Shown here piece after piece: positions 54,901-64,000 of a stretch of DNA of 64,000 nucleotides. The stretch lies in NCBI GenBank assembly GCA_033296885.1, contig MU863894.1, positions 62,001 through 126,000 of the forward strand, read 5' to 3'. Source of the DNA: Triangularia verruculosa (Eukaryota > Ascomycota > Sordariomycetes > Sordariales > Podosporaceae). Position numbers and translations under genes: made by a program. How positions within the stretch are numbered: position 1 is the first letter of the stretch; the number at the start of each line of letters is the position of its first letter. The notes below the pieces were generated by a model. It ran no database searches, had not been told where the DNA came from, and saw only the letters and a program-made list of their open reading frames with translations.

Positions 54901-56822
54901 GGCCAGCTTGGAGACAACCTCTTCAGCAGCCTCCTCAGACTTCTTGGCATCCTCAGCGCTGGCTACCCACTTTGCCAGGGCTCTCTTGGGGACCTCAGTC
55001 AAGAAGCGACCGTTGCTGGCAGCCTCCTTGACCTCGGCAACGAACTTTTGTCTGCGTTCCTTTCTGGCAAGAAGAGAGCCGAAACCATACTCGGGAGTCG
55101 CGGAAATGGTCCTTGAAACGCCGGCATTATCAGAATCAAGAGAGTTGGCAACAAAGGCCCTGCTACCAAACAGCTGGTCGAGGATCTTGGTATAGGACAG
55201 CTCAAGCTTGGGTTTCGAGATGTCGTACTCGGAAGTCTCCTGAGGAACCTCACGCTCACCAACCTCCAAGTTCTGAACAGGCTTCTCCAGAGTCAAGTTC
55301 TGGAAGACACCGGACAGGGCCTGCTTGACGCTATCCTTGGTGATGTAGCCCAGCTGGTAACCAACGATGGTCTCAACGCCACCGACAGCACTCTTCACGG
55401 AAGTCAAGACATCAATGAGGACGGGGCCCCACTTGGTAGTCTTCCTTGACACCTGCTCAAGGACGGCTACCCTCTTGACAGACTTGGGGAGAGTATCAAT
55501 CAACTTGGCACCCAACCATGGACGGTAGAGTCTGGGGGTGATGATGCCAGCGCCGGCAAACGAGTCGCCAGACTGTGCCTTGGCAATGGCATCAGAGAAT
55601 AGAGAAACATCTGAGCCAAATAGGAAGATGGTGTTCTCGGCCGACTCTGGTCCGGTCCACTCAAAAGCGTTGTACTGTCTGCCAACAAGCTGGCTGAGCT
55701 GGGCCCAGATACCGGTGACATACTTGTAGATGTCCTCGGACGATACAAGGGGGGCGGCGGACTCGATGGTGGTCGCGGTTGATACACTCGGTGGCGTGCT
55801 GGTCTCACTCTGCTGGCTGGACTTGACAGACGACTGCGAGGTAAGAAGAGGGGATGCTACCTCGCCCTCGGCTGCTGGGTCGGTGGCGGCTCCACTCGAG
55901 AGAGCCAGAGGTTCCGGCTGCTCAGAAACCACGGCGACCCGTCCATCATCGGCATAGATCCCTGATCCCGAAATCGGCGCAGACTGGAATCTCCGCACAT
56001 TGTCGAGATTCAGCACAGCGCGAACAACGTCGGCACTGGCGCCCTCAATCGACTCCGCGACAGCGCCGGAGCTGGGGTCGAAGAAGTGGATAACACCCTT
56101 GCCTGAGCGGATAGCGAGGGCGTGGGCACTAAGAGCAATGTCTTGAGCCTCCTGGAGGGACCAAGACTGGAGGAACGTCCACCCCGAGTTTCTGATCGAC
56201 GTGATGGCGGAATAGTCTGGGAAGCCCTTGGGGCCGAGCGCAACGTGGACGACAACCGGCAAGTCGGCAAGCATGTAGAGGTGTGCTACCGAGGGCAGCA
56301 GAATGGAAGATGTTGTGGTGACGGAGACCAGCTGGCCGGAGCGGATGGGAGTGAAGACGGAGAGTAATGGGTCGTTGTTGTGTCTGACTGATTGGATTTC
56401 CGGAACGGCATCTGAGGTCTTCGCGACCAAGCTCTGTTCCTTCTGTTTGGCGAGCTGCTTCAGGTGGCTCGAGAACTCCGAGTCCGAGGCCAGCGACGGC
56501 TGGACCGAGATGACCACATCGCTGGAAAGGTACGCAATTCTCGCAACTAAAGCAATCAATTGTTAGCTACCTGTGTCTACACTACTTGCGCGCATCCCAT
56601 TGACGCCGTTATGGGCGATTGTGAGGCAATTCGCAGTGTGGCCGGCTGTCGGCCAAGATGCCGGGTTGAGTCCGGCTGTCGGTCGCATTGCGAGCAAGAC
56701 TTTGGCGGGGCAGGGAAAGCTTGCTCGCGGCGATTTGACAGCTTGGGGTAATGTGGGGGAGGGGTTATGGGTGTCTTACCGGCCTGTTCAGGCGTTGTAA
56801 TGGTGGTGAGTGTGCCTGCCAT
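52000..56822 (-). CDS. Sulfite reductase [NADPH], hemoprotein beta subunit
   Basis: Two exons: 56822-56780 (14 codons plus one base, MAGTLTTITTPEQA) and 56546-52000, joined across a 233-bp intron with GTAAGA donor, GCTAAC branch site and TTTAG acceptor, the longest intron in the window; 1529 residues. The N-terminal half is like pyruvate:ferredoxin oxidoreductase domains, then a flavodoxin domain (TILFGSDGGNAQALAKRLGT), then the two ferredoxin-like and two siroheme/4Fe-4S half domains. The metal-binding Cys motifs SSSACVAFPTCGL and TGCPNGCARPW are both present near the C terminus. This is the order of Met5-type subunits in yeast and fungi. With the alpha flavoprotein it reduces sulfite to sulfide for Cys and Met synthesis. 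The C terminus is a Glu run. Confidence 0.95.
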
Positions 56823-57792
56823 CGTGAGAGTGTCGACAGCAGAACGGAGAGTGTGTGAGGGAGTGACTGGAAAAGGGAATTACTGCATCGCAAACAGACA
56901 ATAAGAAGAAAAAAACAATGGCACTTATGTAAGGTGCAGCCGGAGGCAATTCAAGCGAAGGGTCCCTATATCGGCCCCGCATGAGGCCCAAATTTCTCTT
57001 GATGGGTAGGTGGGCGCAAGAGGTGATCGATTGCGTGATCGCTCTAGCGCCTCGAATCCCGGGAATTGCCCAGAACCCCCAGAGTGCTGCTGCATATCCA
57101 GCGAATTGCACGCGTGGGATTCAAATCATGCTTTGTCATGGGCCTCATCGATGTCTCCTTTGACTCCCGCCGTCTGAAGTTGATGCCACTGTCGCCCACA
57201 ATGACTAACACTGGGTCTCCGTACCCAGCTGTTTCCACTCAGTCTTTGGCACCCGACATCCTCGACTCCCGTCTCGGCGCAGGCCGTTGAAACGGCAACT
57301 TGGGCCCCGTCGCCGTTTCGGCTTTGGGGCCATCCAGTTTCCATTCTCTCTTCCCACCCTCGGCCGCAGAGGTTGTAGGTACCCGTTTGGAGATGGGGGT
57401 CACCTCTAGCAACCCGCGCGGGCGAAGGATCAGGTGCTTTTGCCAAGTCCGCCACACGAGGCTCTCTGGCGAGATGTCGTAAATTGTACATAATTCGTAC
57501 AAAGGGGGTCATGGTGGGATATTGTCTCCTCAACACATCCATTATCATCTGACTGAATTATTAGCTCCCCAGTTCCAACGTCCTTCCTACCACCAAACCA
57601 AATGCAACATTTCCCCCCTATTATGACAAGGTCTAGTAAGAAAAATATGCCAACCAGCCATGCGCCCATATATACCGTGCTATGCCTAGAAAAATCACCC
57701 TCTGTGTCCATATGATGGGCTGAAAACATGTGACTCTCCTCCACCATTATGTACTCCGTGTTCCATCTCGACGATCCAATCGATTCAGAAAA
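56823..57792. other. Intergenic; sulfite reductase promoter
   Basis: About 970 bp between the sulfite reductase start and the end of the Kei1 gene, both on the minus strand. No gene is supported. A TAGGTACC motif is at 57377-57384. Confidence 0.4.
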
Positions 57793-58524
57793 TCACCTCC
57801 GGCTGCTTCTAAATTTGGAGTGAGCATCCTTTGCCCACTCCTCGTCCTCCTTGCGTCCGCCGAGCCAATAGCTCTTACCAACAGAGATCATATACCTCCC
57901 GATCTTGCCTTGCAGACCCTCTCCCAGCGGGGCTCCAACGGCGAAAGGATTCGGTGCTGATCCAGACTCATCATCTTCGTCAGACTCGGGAACCCTCTCG
58001 TCGACAAAGCGCAGAATAACAGCCCGGGCATACGCCATGATGACCAAGCTGAAGTAAATCCTGACCAGCGTGAACCCAATAATCAGCACCATGCTGAAGG
58101 CCGTATCGATGCCGTCATCTCTGACGGGGGTGGCCGCGTCGTCCCTGCGCTCAGTCATATGAACCTCCTCTTGCCCGGTTACTTCTGATGCGGTGCCAGC
58201 CTGCATCTCCTTCAGCTGCAAATACCAACTCGTCGCAAAAGCCGTCGTATACAGTCCGCTCACCATCGTGTCGATTGCGTAAACCCACGCCAGCAGAAGG
58301 TTCTGGAACGGTGTTCCTTTGCCAATATGTGGGAGGCAGTAAGCCAAAACAGCGACAACGGCAATCGAAAGAAAGTAGGCGGTGAACTGAAGTATCGACA
58401 TCTGGAAGCCCGTCACGAGTGTAAGAAGGCCATAGATTCCTATCGCCTTGTTGAACAGGAGTGCGATAGAGACAAGCTCGGTACCAGTCTGAAGGGACAT
58501 GAAGCCTAGAAAGGACTGCGCCAT
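57793..58524 (-). CDS. kei1: Kei1-like subunit of inositol phosphorylceramide synthase
   Basis: A single exon of 243 residues from the ATG at 58524 (MAQSFLGFMSLQTGTELVSI); the open frame upstream is basic and not conserved. Four hydrophobic segments predict four membrane helices (ALLFNKAIGIYGLLTL, LQFTAYFLSIAVVAVLAYCL, the YAIDTMVSGLYTTAFATSW region, and AFSMVLIIGFTLVRIYFSLV). The pattern LLFNKAIGIYGLL and the final cytosolic tail fit Kei1, which is needed for activity and Golgi location of the Aur1 catalytic subunit in yeast. A conserved Kex2 site known in yeast Kei1 is not obvious. The tail ends in basic residues (FRSSRR). Confidence 0.82.
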   Translation of the reverse strand: MAQSFLGFMSLQTGTELVSIALLFNKAIGIYGLLTLVTGFQMSILQFTAYFLSIAVVAVLAYCLPHIGKGTPFQNLLLAWVYAIDTMVSGLYTTAFATSWYLQLKEMQAGTASEVTGQEEVHMTERRDDAATPVRDDGIDTAFSMVLIIGFTLVRIYFSLVIMAYARAVILRFVDERVPESDEDDESGSAPNPFAVGAPLGEGLQGKIGRYMISVGKSYWLGGRKEDEEWAKDAHSKFRSSRR

Positions 58525-60992
58525 TGTCAGTGACTGAACTCTCAAAAACGCGGAGGTCAACAGGGGAAAACAAACCCTCGGGCGAGGCAGCCGAAGCCGA
58601 CGTGACGATCGTAGAGATAACATTTTGTTGTCTGGCCGTCCTTTTCTATCCGTACTGTCTTTTCTTCCCCCTTCCCAGTTGCGCCTTTATCGTACCACAA
58701 ACGCCCCCAAAAATTACAAACGCGCAGGTGCAAAATAATTGCAAAAAACTGTCGCCAAAGTGGAATGTGAGTCTTCTTTGCCAACAACAGGAATCCGGTG
58801 GTCAGGAGAGGGAACCCAAGCTAAAATCGCAGAACCAACCAAACTTGACAAATCTCGGACTTCCTCAGGGTCCCGTTCAGCAACTCCACCTGGGTCTCGT
58901 CCTGTTGTGTTGCGCCGTCTTGCCCAGACTGCCCAGGCACCCACAGTCAGAAACCATCGGATCAGTCGGCAGCAGAAACGCGAGCGTCGAGCCACTCACC
59001 GTTCAAGTTTAATGCGAACGACAGGAAATGTGTGGGTCCCAAAGGCTTGGGTTTCCTTCAAACCTGCGCGGCGCTTGTGCGTAGAGGTTGAAAATAGCGG
59101 GGCCTTGCTCCATGGTTGCTGTCCGCGTATTGCTCGATGCTAGTGCAATACCGAAGGTTGAGGTTGAGGTCTGAATAGCATCACCGCGCCTACTTGTGAG
59201 GACGGAATAGTAAAGCTGCAACTAACTATACGTCATTGTATTCGCAGGCAAACCACCACTCAGCGGGCTTGAAAGACGATTGTTCCTTCAGCCCACTGTT
59301 GGCGGGCGTTTTTGGTTGGCGTGGATGGACGCCACAGTCAGCACTCTAAATGCACGGCTGCCGTTTAAAGCCTTGCAATTTAATCCATATCTGCAGCTCT
59401 TCCAACTGATCATCATGACGGCTTTTAAAAAGAGAGACACTCTGTGTACCATGCAACCTGTCAATCCGTACCATGTGGGGCCACTCTAATGTAACTTTCG
59501 ACGGCTTAGCGGTAATTTTATATGGAAAATCCGGAATTCCAGTCCATTATTCCATTACTATTTTTTCTTACTATCGTATAACCAGCGTTTCTAACTACTA
59601 TAGACTTCGCCGTCGTTAAATTAAAGCCGTTATAATTAAGGCCTTACTACGTAATTAAGAGATAGTCTTATGATAATTTCTTAGTATTGCGTAAAGCGGT
59701 TAATTAAAAAGTAGGTAGTAAGGAAGAAAGGTAGTAGTTTAGTTAAAAGTACTATAGTTATAGGTGGATTTATAAAAGAAAGCGATAAATTATAATAAAG
59801 GTAGGCTAAACGGTGGTCTTAGCTGTATTCTATTGAATGCGAAATGTAATATATTGACCTGTCTATAGGGTTAGGGATTTATATGGTAAAAGGTGGCCCC
59901 ATATGGTACGGATTGACAGGTTGCATGGTACGCGGAGTATCTCTCTTTAAAAAGGCCATGTCATCTTGAACAACTCGATGCATGAAGTTGATATTAAGAT
60001 TTTCTAAGTACCACCGCCTTTTCAACGGCATTAGCTCCTTCCAACCTCTCGGACTCCACCTTCTTGAAAATGCTTTCAGTTGATTGGCAAGCAACGACTT
60101 ACACCGACTTCTTCTCTGAATCCATGCAGGAGACTGGACTGAATCGATGGCGACAGACATCGCAAACAAGTGCAAGTTCCAAGTGACTCAGACGCCAATG
60201 TCTGGCCATGATATGTCTTGTTGAGAAAGCTGCACTTCCTGAATTTTGTAGTAGGCCTTAGCTCTGTCTTTTCTACGCTCGGGCCATTTAGCTGTTCCTC
60301 ATGTTGTGAAATGCAGTTCATAGCCAGGTGGTCCATCAGGCACCACCGGTACATGGTCTTCAGGGATGCAAACCTTGGAATTTATACAAATGTCGGATTC
60401 GTTTATATATGAGCGAGAAGAATAAGTTGAGTATCCTGCTCTGACATAGAGCATCGCAATTCACAACCCCCCTAATAAAAAAGGAAAACATGGCCACCTC
60501 TGGTAACAAGCAACGAAATTCTCTTGTATGAGATGCTCTTTTGAAGAGGAATCACCATACAGCTGGTTCCGCTGGCACGCTGATCCTGTGTACAGAAGCT
60601 CATCCAACCCGACCAAAGGAAATAGCACGTTGCAGACCAGAGGCTTGTTTCTGCCGGATATCCCGATTGTCTCCTTTGGTATATGGACAATTGCCTGATC
60701 AACTGTTCTATTCCTACAACATCCTTCGACCTTCCGGTCTTATCTGTTTGATGTCTTTGAACAGTAGTGAAACCTGGAGACAGCCCGAGTACTACCATGT
60801 GATCGTAGCGAAAGTAGGGAGAAGCCAGCAAGCTGACAACTTGAGCCCAATGCAATACCATAAACCACCCATCATCAAACATAGTAACTATATACACGAG
60901 TGCAACAAAACCAACGCCAACACGATACCCATTGTTATGTTTCATTTCTATCATGTCATCATGCCAATTTGATTGTTCCCGCCATCAAGTAT
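58525..60992. other. Gene-poor region with an AT-rich repeat island
   Basis: About 2.5 kb upstream of the Kei1-like gene and downstream of the small minus-strand gene. The only clear structure is the inverted-repeat island at about 59412-59966 (listed separately). Open frames at 58524-59012, 60472-60954 and 60541-60972 have no recognisable content. Confidence 0.45.
59412..59966. repeat. AT-rich island flanked by imperfect inverted repeats, probable mutated transposon remnant
   Basis: An arm at about 59412-59484 pairs with an arm at about 59893-59966 in inverted orientation. The central 29 bp of each arm (59446-59474 and 59903-59931) are identical after reverse complement; the outer part is imperfect. 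The 408 bp between the arms are strongly AT-rich with many TTAA, TATA and CTA tracts, unlike the surrounding sequence, as expected after repeat-induced point mutation. Differences between the arms include several C/T and G/A changes (for example GTGTACC vs GCGTACC). It could be a MITE or the remnant of a DNA transposon; I see no target-site duplication. Confidence 0.7.
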
Positions 60993-61316
60993 TCAGGTGT
61001 GCTTCATGCCCATCTTGTCAAAGCTCTTCGAGATGCCCCGGCCTGTCTTCTGGGCTGCCTGCTCCAGGTGGAGCTTGTGTTCGACCTTCTGGACAGTGCG
61101 GGCGACGGGAGGCGAGATCCGCTGGACACCACGCTCAACGGGAGACTTGAACATAGTAACGTTGCGCTCCCATTTGGGCGCCCACTTGGTAGTCTGACGG
61201 GCCACGCGTTCCTCGGCACCAGGAATGGCCATGTAAAAAGGTGCAAATGCGCCGAGGCCACCGGCGCCCATGCAGAAGACCTCGGTCCGGGTGGCAGCGG
61301 GAATGCGGACGGGCAT
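60993..61316 (-). CDS. Small conserved-looking protein, function unknown
   Basis: The ATG at 61316 starts a 107-residue frame (MPVRIPAATRTEVFCMGAGG). Residues about 14-32 form a hydrophobic Gly/Ala-rich segment (FCMGAGGLGAFAPFYMAIPG) that may be a membrane helix, followed by a basic, Trp-containing stretch (RQTTKWAPKWERN) and an amphipathic Lys/His-rich C terminus. The composition is that of a real small fungal protein and might be mitochondrial, but I cannot name a family. The frame extends upstream to 61436 with less convincing sequence. A first intron in the leader is possible. Confidence 0.6.
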   Translation of the reverse strand: MPVRIPAATRTEVFCMGAGGLGAFAPFYMAIPGAEERVARQTTKWAPKWERNVTMFKSPVERGVQRISPPVARTVQKVEHKLHLEQAAQKTGRGISKSFDKMGMKHT

Positions 61317-62815
61317 TTTGAGGGTTGACCGAGAGGGGAGATGCTTCGAGTCTGAATGTGTTGCAAGAATACAGGAGACCTTTCTGATGTTGTTGTTAGC
61401 TTTGCAATGACAGCAGACGCGATGCGAGTACATCAAACAAGAGGTGATGAGGTATTGCTGTCAAGAAAGTCGCACTAGGCACGGTCGACTTGACGTGTAG
61501 AAACCAGTTGAAGCAAAAGACTACATACCTTCTCGTCTATACTAGAACGTCTGCCGACTACGATGAGCGTAGGACAGATGGATCGAAATGTACACGAAAG
61601 AAAGCCTTTTCTAGATGCAAGAGGTTGATGAGACTGACGTCGGGTTTACACGAGATTGGACAAAGAAGTAGGTGTGTTACACACAATAAAGGGCCGGAAG
61701 AACTTGAGGTAGGTTAGGAGCAAGATGAAGTGGGAGGGACGGGAAACCCCCTTTATGGCTGGTTGGCGACCCTGTCCGGATGTGCTCAGCTGGCATACAC
61801 TTTCCAGGTTCCCATAATGATCCAACCAGCAGGAACGTATCCGGGCCTTCTTCAAGGACAACCGCCACATCTCCTCATTCGAGCCTGGAGCAATGACCGC
61901 CACGACTTACCCCTACCCAAGGCCCAAGCAGGAGGGAAGGGGAGTACCAGCCAAGGCCAATCAAGCGGCGCGTTGACAGGAGCGGAAAGACCACCCAGGT
62001 AGAAAGCGGGGTAAGAGACCGCAGCAATATCCATGCACCAATCATGGCAATCATTGGACGTCACTTTGGACTCACTCTTGCCAGCCGTCAACCATGTCGT
62101 CTCACTTTGCGGACTGACATGGCGCCACAAGACCCTTGCGAATGCGGGGAAGGAAGGTTGATCGGACTCGCCCTAGTACGTCTTACTCGCCCTGTTTTAT
62201 TTTAGTGAAGCCGTCCACGACAGACAGATATAAAAGCTCTTTCAATTTTGCAAAGAGCCTCTCATATTATTTTGATATTGAACTTCATGTTGTTTCCACC
62301 TTGGTCGTGTGCTAGCGTTGTCAGTGAGGGTCTGTGGAGCCATCTTGGTCTGAAAGCTCCACATTCCCCAGACTTTCCCCGGGAAAGCAACCGCACCAAG
62401 TGGGTCACCTGTGGAGTTCTCGATCCTCGACGGCGTCTTCGTTTGACACCTCTTACCGTTACTTGACCCCAATCGAAAACCTTAATTCAATGTAATTCCA
62501 TCTGATGGCCAACAAAGGGCAACCTGAGCGTTCGAATCAACAAAATCTCCGGACAATCTCTCCGGCGCGAAAGCACGGAAGCGGTCACCCTTCAGACCCG
62601 GACTTCAGGTTGGTGACGGCCGTCAGGGGTGTATAGGTCACATGGGCAGGTTGGGACTGCCGCAAGCGGTGGGGCGACTGTTTACATTGCAGAAGCTGTT
62701 CGCTCAGCGAAAGCAGAGCAGCTTCAGACCACGTAAGATGTTGGCTCCTCGAATCAATTGAACGTATATGGTTCAGAGGCGTTAGACGCGACATGTGCCC
62801 TAACTCACCGGCTGT
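61317..62815. other. Intergenic, no supported gene
   Basis: About 1.5 kb upstream of the small minus-strand gene up to the MITE. No open frame has recognisable content. Confidence 0.4.
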
Positions 62816-62816
62816 C

Positions 62817-63075
62817 TACACTCCAACCCTGGTTTAATTGTTAGCGCGAGACCTGGACAGGGATCATATACCCACTTTCGCCAGTACACAGCTTTTGCCT
62901 CAGAAACACTACAACGCTGCACTCAAATAGAGGATATAAAAATAAGAATTAATATGTAAAATATACACGACTTTTTTCCCGGAAAAAATAGGTGGTGGTT
63001 GAGCTGGAATAGCTTCTTTTATGTGGGGTGGATCTCGAAGTTCCGCGCTAACAATTAAACCAGGGTTGGAGTGTA
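62817..63075. mobile_element. MITE-like element with perfect 30-bp terminal inverted repeats and TA duplication
   Basis: The ends 62819-62848 and 63044-63073 are exact reverse complements (outer bases CACTCCAACCCTGG, inner TTAGCGCG), and each is flanked by TA (62817-62818 and 63074-63075). The identity in fact runs two bases beyond TA on each side in one direction, to 62816 and 63076. The element is 255 bp with an AT-rich middle and no coding capacity. A TA duplication and 30-bp TIRs are typical of Tc1/mariner or pogo-type non-autonomous elements. The perfect ends suggest recent movement and no visible point-mutation decay. Confidence 0.85.
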
Positions 63076-63076
63076 G

Positions 63077-64000
63077 TGTAACGAGGGATGGGAGGGAGGT
63101 GGAGCTGTCGCGAAGGTTTGGGCTACACTAGCGTCTTAAACTCCGCCTTGGCGCTTTTCATCACTTTCAGGCCGCGTCGTGGATAAGAAGAGACTTTCGG
63201 CTGCCCAAAAGCGAGGCTTCGAGAGATATAGAAAGATAGTTTGATGACTGAACCGGGCTGAAGTGGGCTTTTTTGAGTTGGCTAGTGGCCGCCTCGCACC
63301 GCAGAAAACACAGGAAAAGCTCAACAATTGCAAGTGCTCGTGATTACTCGAGCACGAGATAGGCGCTCTTAAGTTAATGAGCCCTAAACCTATGTTGACG
63401 GCCTATTGGCTGTCCTGAAATGCCTAGTCGCCATCCCCAAAAGTACATATCCTATCATCCCAGCCCTCTTATTAGGTCTCTTTCGAAGCATAGGTGCCCA
63501 TGAACGGTGTCGCGGCCTTTGGTTTTCTGTCCACGATGTCCAGGCTAAGGCTAGCAATAAGGCCAAGGCTAATAATATCGAGCCTCTGTCTTTTCTGCGT
63601 TTGTTTGACAGTTACCTATACCCCTCAAAAAAAACCTAGTGCCCGAATAGAGAAATCATCCTGAGCGAGATACGCATTCTGGATTTGACAAGGTTCTTAG
63701 TGAAGAGCTGCTTTGTCCGTACATGGGTTCAGGACTTCTGGAGCAATCAATCAACCAATAAGATGGTTTGAGCTCTTCCTCCCCGAGCAGTGGCTCCTTC
63801 AATCTTCTTTTGGAGCGTTGGAAAGTCCTGTCGGATTCACGAAAAACCTCCTCTGATTAGTTCTTGGGACCCTAACCCTTTGAGCTCTGGTTCCTGATAT
63901 CTTGGCAACCGATAAGATAACAATTTTACCACCACCCCACATTTTTTTCCTGCAGTGGAGGGTGGACAAAAGAAGGCGGTCAATTTTTTCGGCCTGCTGC
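63077..64000. other. Right edge, no supported gene
   Basis: About 920 bp to the window end. No open frame has recognisable content. Confidence 0.4.

Noticed and set aside
57040..57080. tRNA-like T-loop (CTCGAATCC)
   Set aside because: No cloverleaf could be drawn around it: no matching acceptor or anticodon arm.
1..64000. CRISPR arrays, operons, rRNA and tRNA genes
   Set aside because: Nothing of this kind was found by eye; the window is fungal nuclear DNA with spliced single genes.

Overview
The window is a stretch of nuclear chromosome from a filamentous ascomycete. Genes lie on both strands, carry short (about 50-70 bp) GT-AG introns with CTAAC-type branch points, and have no operon structure. 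The gene set (CYP505-type P450foxy, hybrid histidine kinase, Kei1, Ump1, fungal chitin synthase) and the intergenic TAGGTA/TACCTA motifs fit Sordariomycetes, most likely Sordariales. An intein inside a chitin synthase is known from Podospora anserina, so a Podospora relative is a reasonable but unproven guess. Exon borders are my own readings of splice signals and frame continuity.

Left part (1-16 kb). A hypothetical protein with an N-terminal Cys/His cluster and two C-terminal membrane helices (-); a self-sufficient fatty-acid hydroxylase P450-reductase fusion (-); a small secreted DUF4360-like protein (-); a 1357-residue hybrid histidine kinase (-); and a secreted cysteine-rich protein in which each exon junction cuts a repeat at the same place (-).

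Middle (16-33 kb). A protein joining a STAND-type N-terminal helical domain to a low-molecular-weight phosphatase-like domain that lacks its catalytic residues (-); a phenol 2-monooxygenase (+); an Erg6-like sterol methyltransferase (+); a divergent kinesin (-); an acidic nuclear protein that may be Ifh1/CRF1-like (+); and a Ser/Thr-rich GPI-anchored wall protein (-).

Right part (34-64 kb). An OPT-family transporter interrupted by one in-frame TAG where a Trp is expected (+); a prenylated membrane-anchored ubiquitin-fold protein (+); proteasome maturation factor Ump1 with a first coding exon of only ATG (-); a soluble twin-ABC ATPase of the ModF/PhrA type (+); a caspase-fold protein with a displaced His (+); a chitin synthase carrying a 649-residue intein with LAGLIDADG endonuclease motifs (+); sulfite reductase beta subunit (-); Kei1 (-); and a small conserved-looking protein (-). 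The last 5 kb are gene-poor and hold an AT-rich island inside inverted repeats and a 255-bp MITE with perfect 30-bp terminal inverted repeats and a TA target duplication.

The genes are mostly unrelated housekeeping and accessory functions. The features with most promise are the intein, the pseudo-phosphatase STAND fusion, the caspase-like gene, the module-per-exon secreted protein, the broken transporter and the two repeat elements.
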